Assembly (NCBI GenBank): GCA_029582265.1
Contig: CM055827.1
Span: 37,602,760 to 37,666,759 of the forward strand
DNA: 64,000 bases
DNA from: Zoroaster sp. YZ-2022
Lineage: Eukaryota; Echinodermata; Asteroidea; Forcipulatida; Zoroasteridae
Direction: 5' to 3'
This document shows positions 60,506 through 64,000 of this stretch, piece after piece. The position numbers and the translations under genes were made by a program. The stretch's first letter is position 1; each line of letters begins with the position of its first letter. The notes under the pieces are model-generated. The model did no database searches. It was not told the origin of the DNA and saw only the letters and a program-made list of their open reading frames with translations.

Positions 60506-60639
60506 TAATAATAATAATAATGTGGACTTATATAGCGCACGTATTCACCAAACTGGTGCTCAAGGCGCATTATATTATTACCTCTGCTCATTAGGCTCAT
60601 AAATCATTCCTGAAACCATCTCAGCTCCCTGGGAGTATA
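60505..60639 (-). mobile_element. SINE family A, tail half (split copy)
   Basis: (ATT)n tail and body up to CTCAGCTCCCTGGGAGTATA, where a TIR element begins. The copy resumes at 63356. Confidence 0.87.
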
Positions 60640-63355
60640 TGGGTCACTCCATGAAGTTGGGGCACATGGGTACATTGCTACATTGTAGTTATTTAACCAT
60701 GTTTAAGTTGTTGGTGTTAAATGTTTCAAGGTAATTATTTTTATAATGAAAGCTAGTATAGAAATAAGCACGAGAAAAAGGAGATTTTTTCTTCTTTTGT
60801 TTGTTATATGACCGAAAATTTGTCCGTGTCCAGTGCCATTTTTATAAGGTATTGTGATATACTAAGTGTTCCAATTTTATCTCCGTATTTTCAAAAGAAA
60901 ATCTACTGCGAACCCACACAAACAAAACTTATCAGTTTTTTTACTTTTCAAATAGCATATAAATAATAAAATATTAGTTTAAAAATTTTCAGATTTCCAA
61001 CGCCATATCAATGGTGAATTCACGCGTACCGACGCTACATGGGGTAATGTCCGCGTAAAAATAAACACGTAACATCGGTATTCCCCACTGCTCACGACTC
61101 GAAGTATACTTTCATTGAGGAATCTTGTTTCACGGCTTTAAAACATCGCATAAATCACAATGACGAAAGTAAAAACTTGAAGTGTGATTGCCCATTCCAT
61201 GCGATTGGGAAGTAACACGATCGGTTGTTATTTGGGTGTCCGCGAGTGAAATGTGGCGTCAGTAACGAAAACGCTTCACGCCGATAAACACCACCAGGCA
61301 TTTGAAATGGTACCGGCCTTGGGTTGACCTCAAAGGAGGTCATGGCACTCGTTCAAAGAACCAATGTGGCAAAACCGCTTACATAAGCACAGTGCGATTG
61401 ACTATGTGACGGTGTCCGCATGTAGCGTCGGTGTCCCGGAACTACCACGAGATTGTTCCGTTCCCGTATCCACCTTTACGGCATTCCGGGAATGTCAGAC
61501 GTAGTCCCGCAGTTTGCCTGCTGCTGGCATTACGTATAATCACTACAACGGCAACCAACGAAACGATGACTCGTAACCTGCCACGCGTAACGAATTTTCC
61601 TATTGGCTCCTTCCATGAGACTACGATGGCTGAATTTTTCCGTTGGCTCTCTGGTACACGCCTTGGCATGAACTACGATCCATGTGGTGGATTCTGATAT
61701 GCGCTGGCGCTAAACGTTGGCAGTTTTTCAAGTTTTGAATAAATCTGTGTGTATCCGGTCCGCTCACTAAACTGACAATGACCAGACCATTTTCTACGCT
61801 GAATAAAGGTTTTAGGTTTCTATTTCTGTCTGTTTACCAACGATTGGTACCTTGGTTGTGCACATTGTTTTGTTCTTCAAGATCATACCTCGGCAGCGTA
61901 TAAACCACACTGCATATAAGCGCACTGAAACGCTTTACCGATGTCAAGAAATCAACGTATAATGCTTGGCTTATATTCCGGAAATACGGTACATTGTTTT
62001 TCAATTTTTTTTTCTGATTGACAGGGTAGCATTTGTCCTCTCATAATCGAACGGAAACAAATAGTAATTTCAACAGCAGCAACAAGGTGATTTTAGTGCA
62101 AAATTGACTTGGAGTTTTAAGTATCGCTGATTTCAAAGTTGTCTCCTTATAGATATACTGTCATAGTTGTTTTCCAGGTCCGGATTTTTCGTAGATCTAA
62201 ACGATTTTTAGACAAATTAATCTGCACTTTAGATTATTGTTCCGGGTAGTGTTTATGACAGACATGGCGCATTATAAATGTACACCACTATTATTATTAT
62301 AAACATGTTTTAACTTTAAAATAATTGTAAAACTAGTGCACAAAAATTAAAAATTATCTACTCTACATGGACGTATGCGTTCATGGTGTCCCAACATAGG
62401 TATTGAGGAAAAAAGGGTGGAGTGGAAACTGGTGGTCTGATTAAGTCTAGCGTGCTGTAATGTACAATGGCCAGTGCTAACAAAGGCTGATGTGTGATGC
62501 TATGATTAAGCACTGCTTTAAAGAGACAGATGAGACAACATTTTCAACAATGTATACCTACACTACATGGTTGCCGTGTCCCATGTAGCATAGGCTATTG
62601 GGAAAATGGTTTGCACAGATGTGTAATTTTAGTCAGAGTAAGTTTCTATAACCATAGAACATGACTAGTGTATAATTTCTAACAAACTGATGGGATGCTA
62701 TGATTAAAACTTCTTTGAAAGGGACAATATAGACAAAGAAGATTTCTACCATTATATACCTATGCTACATGGACACGGTGTCCATGTAGCATGAGGTATT
62801 TGAAAAGAGGTACTCATAATATCGATTTTAGTCTGAAATAAGTCTTTATTGTTATATAACATGATAGTGTATGCTTTTAACAAACTGATGGGATTCTATG
62901 ATTCACATTTTCTTTAACGAGGAACATGTAACTGAGAATTTCAAGTAATTATGTGCCAAATTTTGTTAAAAAACTATCAAAAAAGCTCAATTGTCATGTC
63001 TTGTTAGGGTATTAAGTGGTCAATAATAGTAATGTTGGTTTGTATTGTTGTTATTATTACACTCCTGAAAATGGTTATTAAACATTGGATAAAGTTGGAA
63101 TATGATGAACTGTTTACAAAATAAAACACAAAGAAATATGACGAAGATGTCCATGCCTGTAGCATGGAGTATTTTCACCAGTCAGTCTCTCATTGAACAG
63201 GATCTTTGATGATCGAGGGTAATCAACAATAATGTGTTTTGATTTTTCTTAATTGAATATTTGGAGAAACTAAAATGGTAAAATTATATAAATATATTGA
63301 TTTTGAAAAATTCAACCCTTATGTCACGCATTGCCCCAACTTCATAGGTGACCCA
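60640..63355. mobile_element. 2.7-kb non-autonomous TIR element with iterated palindromes
   Basis: Left end TGGGTCACTCCATGAAGTTG then GGGCA; right end is the inverted TGCCCCAACTTCATAGGTGA then CCCA. About 25 bp of terminal inverted repeat with two or three differences. Flanked by TATA on both sides (60636-60639, 63356-63359); the SINE consensus has a single TATA here, so the target duplication is TATA or TA. No transposase-like frame. The interior carries many CTACATGG/CCATGTAG motifs, including a perfect palindrome at 62762-62792, and diverged repeats of about 190 bp over 62350-63200. Superfamily not assigned. Confidence 0.8.
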
Positions 63356-63582
63356 TATAGCTCTCAATTGCTGCCATTTACTTGGCGCATATGGGCTAAT
63401 CAAACTAATAATAACTCTGCCCTCACAGGTACCCATGTTACTCCTGGGTGGAGAGAAGCAATTGCTCAAGACACTTCAGTACCACCCATGGTTGCGGCTG
63501 GGATTTGAACCCACATTCTGACTCGACCGTGTCAGAACACCGTCTGATGCGAGCGAAACGCTCGACAATGGCACTCACTCAT
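63356..63582 (-). mobile_element. SINE family A, head half (split copy)
   Basis: Resumes with TATAGCTCTCAATTGCTGCC and continues through the central block (partly deleted, GCAATTGCTCAAGACACTTC) to a tRNA-like head with GGGATTTGAACCC and CGCTCGACAATGGCACTCAC. Confidence 0.85.
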
Positions 63583-63584
63583 AT

Positions 63585-63821
63585 AGCAGATTGCGCCGGG
63601 CCGTGTATACCGCATATTTTTTACTGCAGATGCAGGCGTCTGCCGCCATAAGGAAACTCGGAATATTTGTATGCATACTTTCGGTTCAATAATGCGTGCT
63701 GACGGTGTTTTGTCTTTCGGGAAAACATAGCCACGCTGTGGAAGCTTCCATTAACGTGTGTGTGGGAAAAAAAGCCACGCCACAGGGGCCCAGAAAAAAC
63801 TTTATTACCGACTCGAACTGG
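63585..63821. mobile_element. TTAA-flanked MITE, second diverged copy
   Basis: Shares GTGGAAGCTTCCATTAACGT and CACAGGGGCCCAGAAAAA with the copy at 6687-6890 and ends CGACTCGAACTGG followed by TTAA (63822-63825). The left terminus is diverged and abuts the SINE. Confidence 0.72.
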
Positions 63822-64000
63822 TTAAATGCGGCAACGCGAAGCTAACATGACCTTATCGTAGCAATTGTATTATTTTCAGTCACCTGAGTTAATCTAAAAC
63901 TAACACTCTGATTCCATGCCATTTTCATTGTGATGATATTGACATAAAAAGTAGCATATATTTACATTATCTATGTATGTATTTATTCTTCTTTCCACTT

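Overview
This is a eukaryotic (metazoan) genomic window. It is AT-rich, its genes are split by GT/AG introns in good frame agreement, it holds one 500-N assembly gap (58221-58720), and most of the rest is transposable-element (TE) derived. The TE mix (DIRS1-like and Ngaro-like tyrosine-recombinase retrotransposons, a Penelope-like element, CR1/L2-type LINEs, tRNA-headed SINEs, hAT and TTAA-type MITEs, a Helentron-like element) and the invertebrate-like protein sequences suggest a marine invertebrate, perhaps a deuterostome such as an echinoderm, hemichordate or amphioxus. That placement is inference; the species cannot be fixed from the sequence alone.

Three host genes are recognisable. (1) About 17.1-2.1 kb, minus strand: an NRAMP/SLC11 proton-coupled divalent metal transporter, rebuilt here as 16 coding exons whose splice phases all agree (about 521 codons). 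One exon for the loop before TM8 seems to be missing and the extreme C-terminus is uncertain. (2) 38.9-41.05 kb, plus strand: the last three exons of an arfaptin (AH/BAR domain, ARFIP2-like). The exons for the first part of the domain were not found. (3) 50.16-56.19 kb, plus strand: six exons of the ATP-dependent NAD(P)H-hydrate dehydratase NAXD (CARKD). Its first exon and its C-terminal exons (with the GGQGD region) are not visible. A one-finger C2H2 zinc-finger reading frame with an acidic tail and a single frameshift lies at 33.16-32.51 kb (minus).

Mobile elements by position: introns of the NRAMP gene hold minisatellites, a TTAA-flanked MITE, a LINE inserted into a SINE (11.5-13.0 kb), and a 2.9-kb hAT-type element (8-bp target duplication) that contains a complete Penelope-like insertion (12-bp target duplication) between NRAMP exons 1 and 2. 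Upstream of NRAMP, 17.96-19.64 kb is a three-level nest: a hAT MITE containing a TIR-element fragment containing a Helentron/HINE-like element with 149-bp tandem repeats. A decayed DIRS1-like element with long inverted terminal repeats fills 20.7-25.7 kb. From 25.7 to 32.1 kb I see almost no genes. A decayed Ngaro-like element with a remnant SGNH-hydrolase frame, itself split by a LINE, fills about 42.1-46.0 kb. A 2.7-kb TIR element with iterated palindromes sits inside a SINE at 60.6-63.4 kb.

The three host genes have unrelated jobs (metal import, trans-Golgi membrane shaping, nicotinamide-cofactor repair) and there is no sign that they form a functional cluster. The most unusual content is the depth of nested insertion and the two structured elements at 18.3-19.4 kb and 60.6-63.4 kb. 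Splice sites, phases and repeat boundaries were read by eye; no alignment or database search was run.
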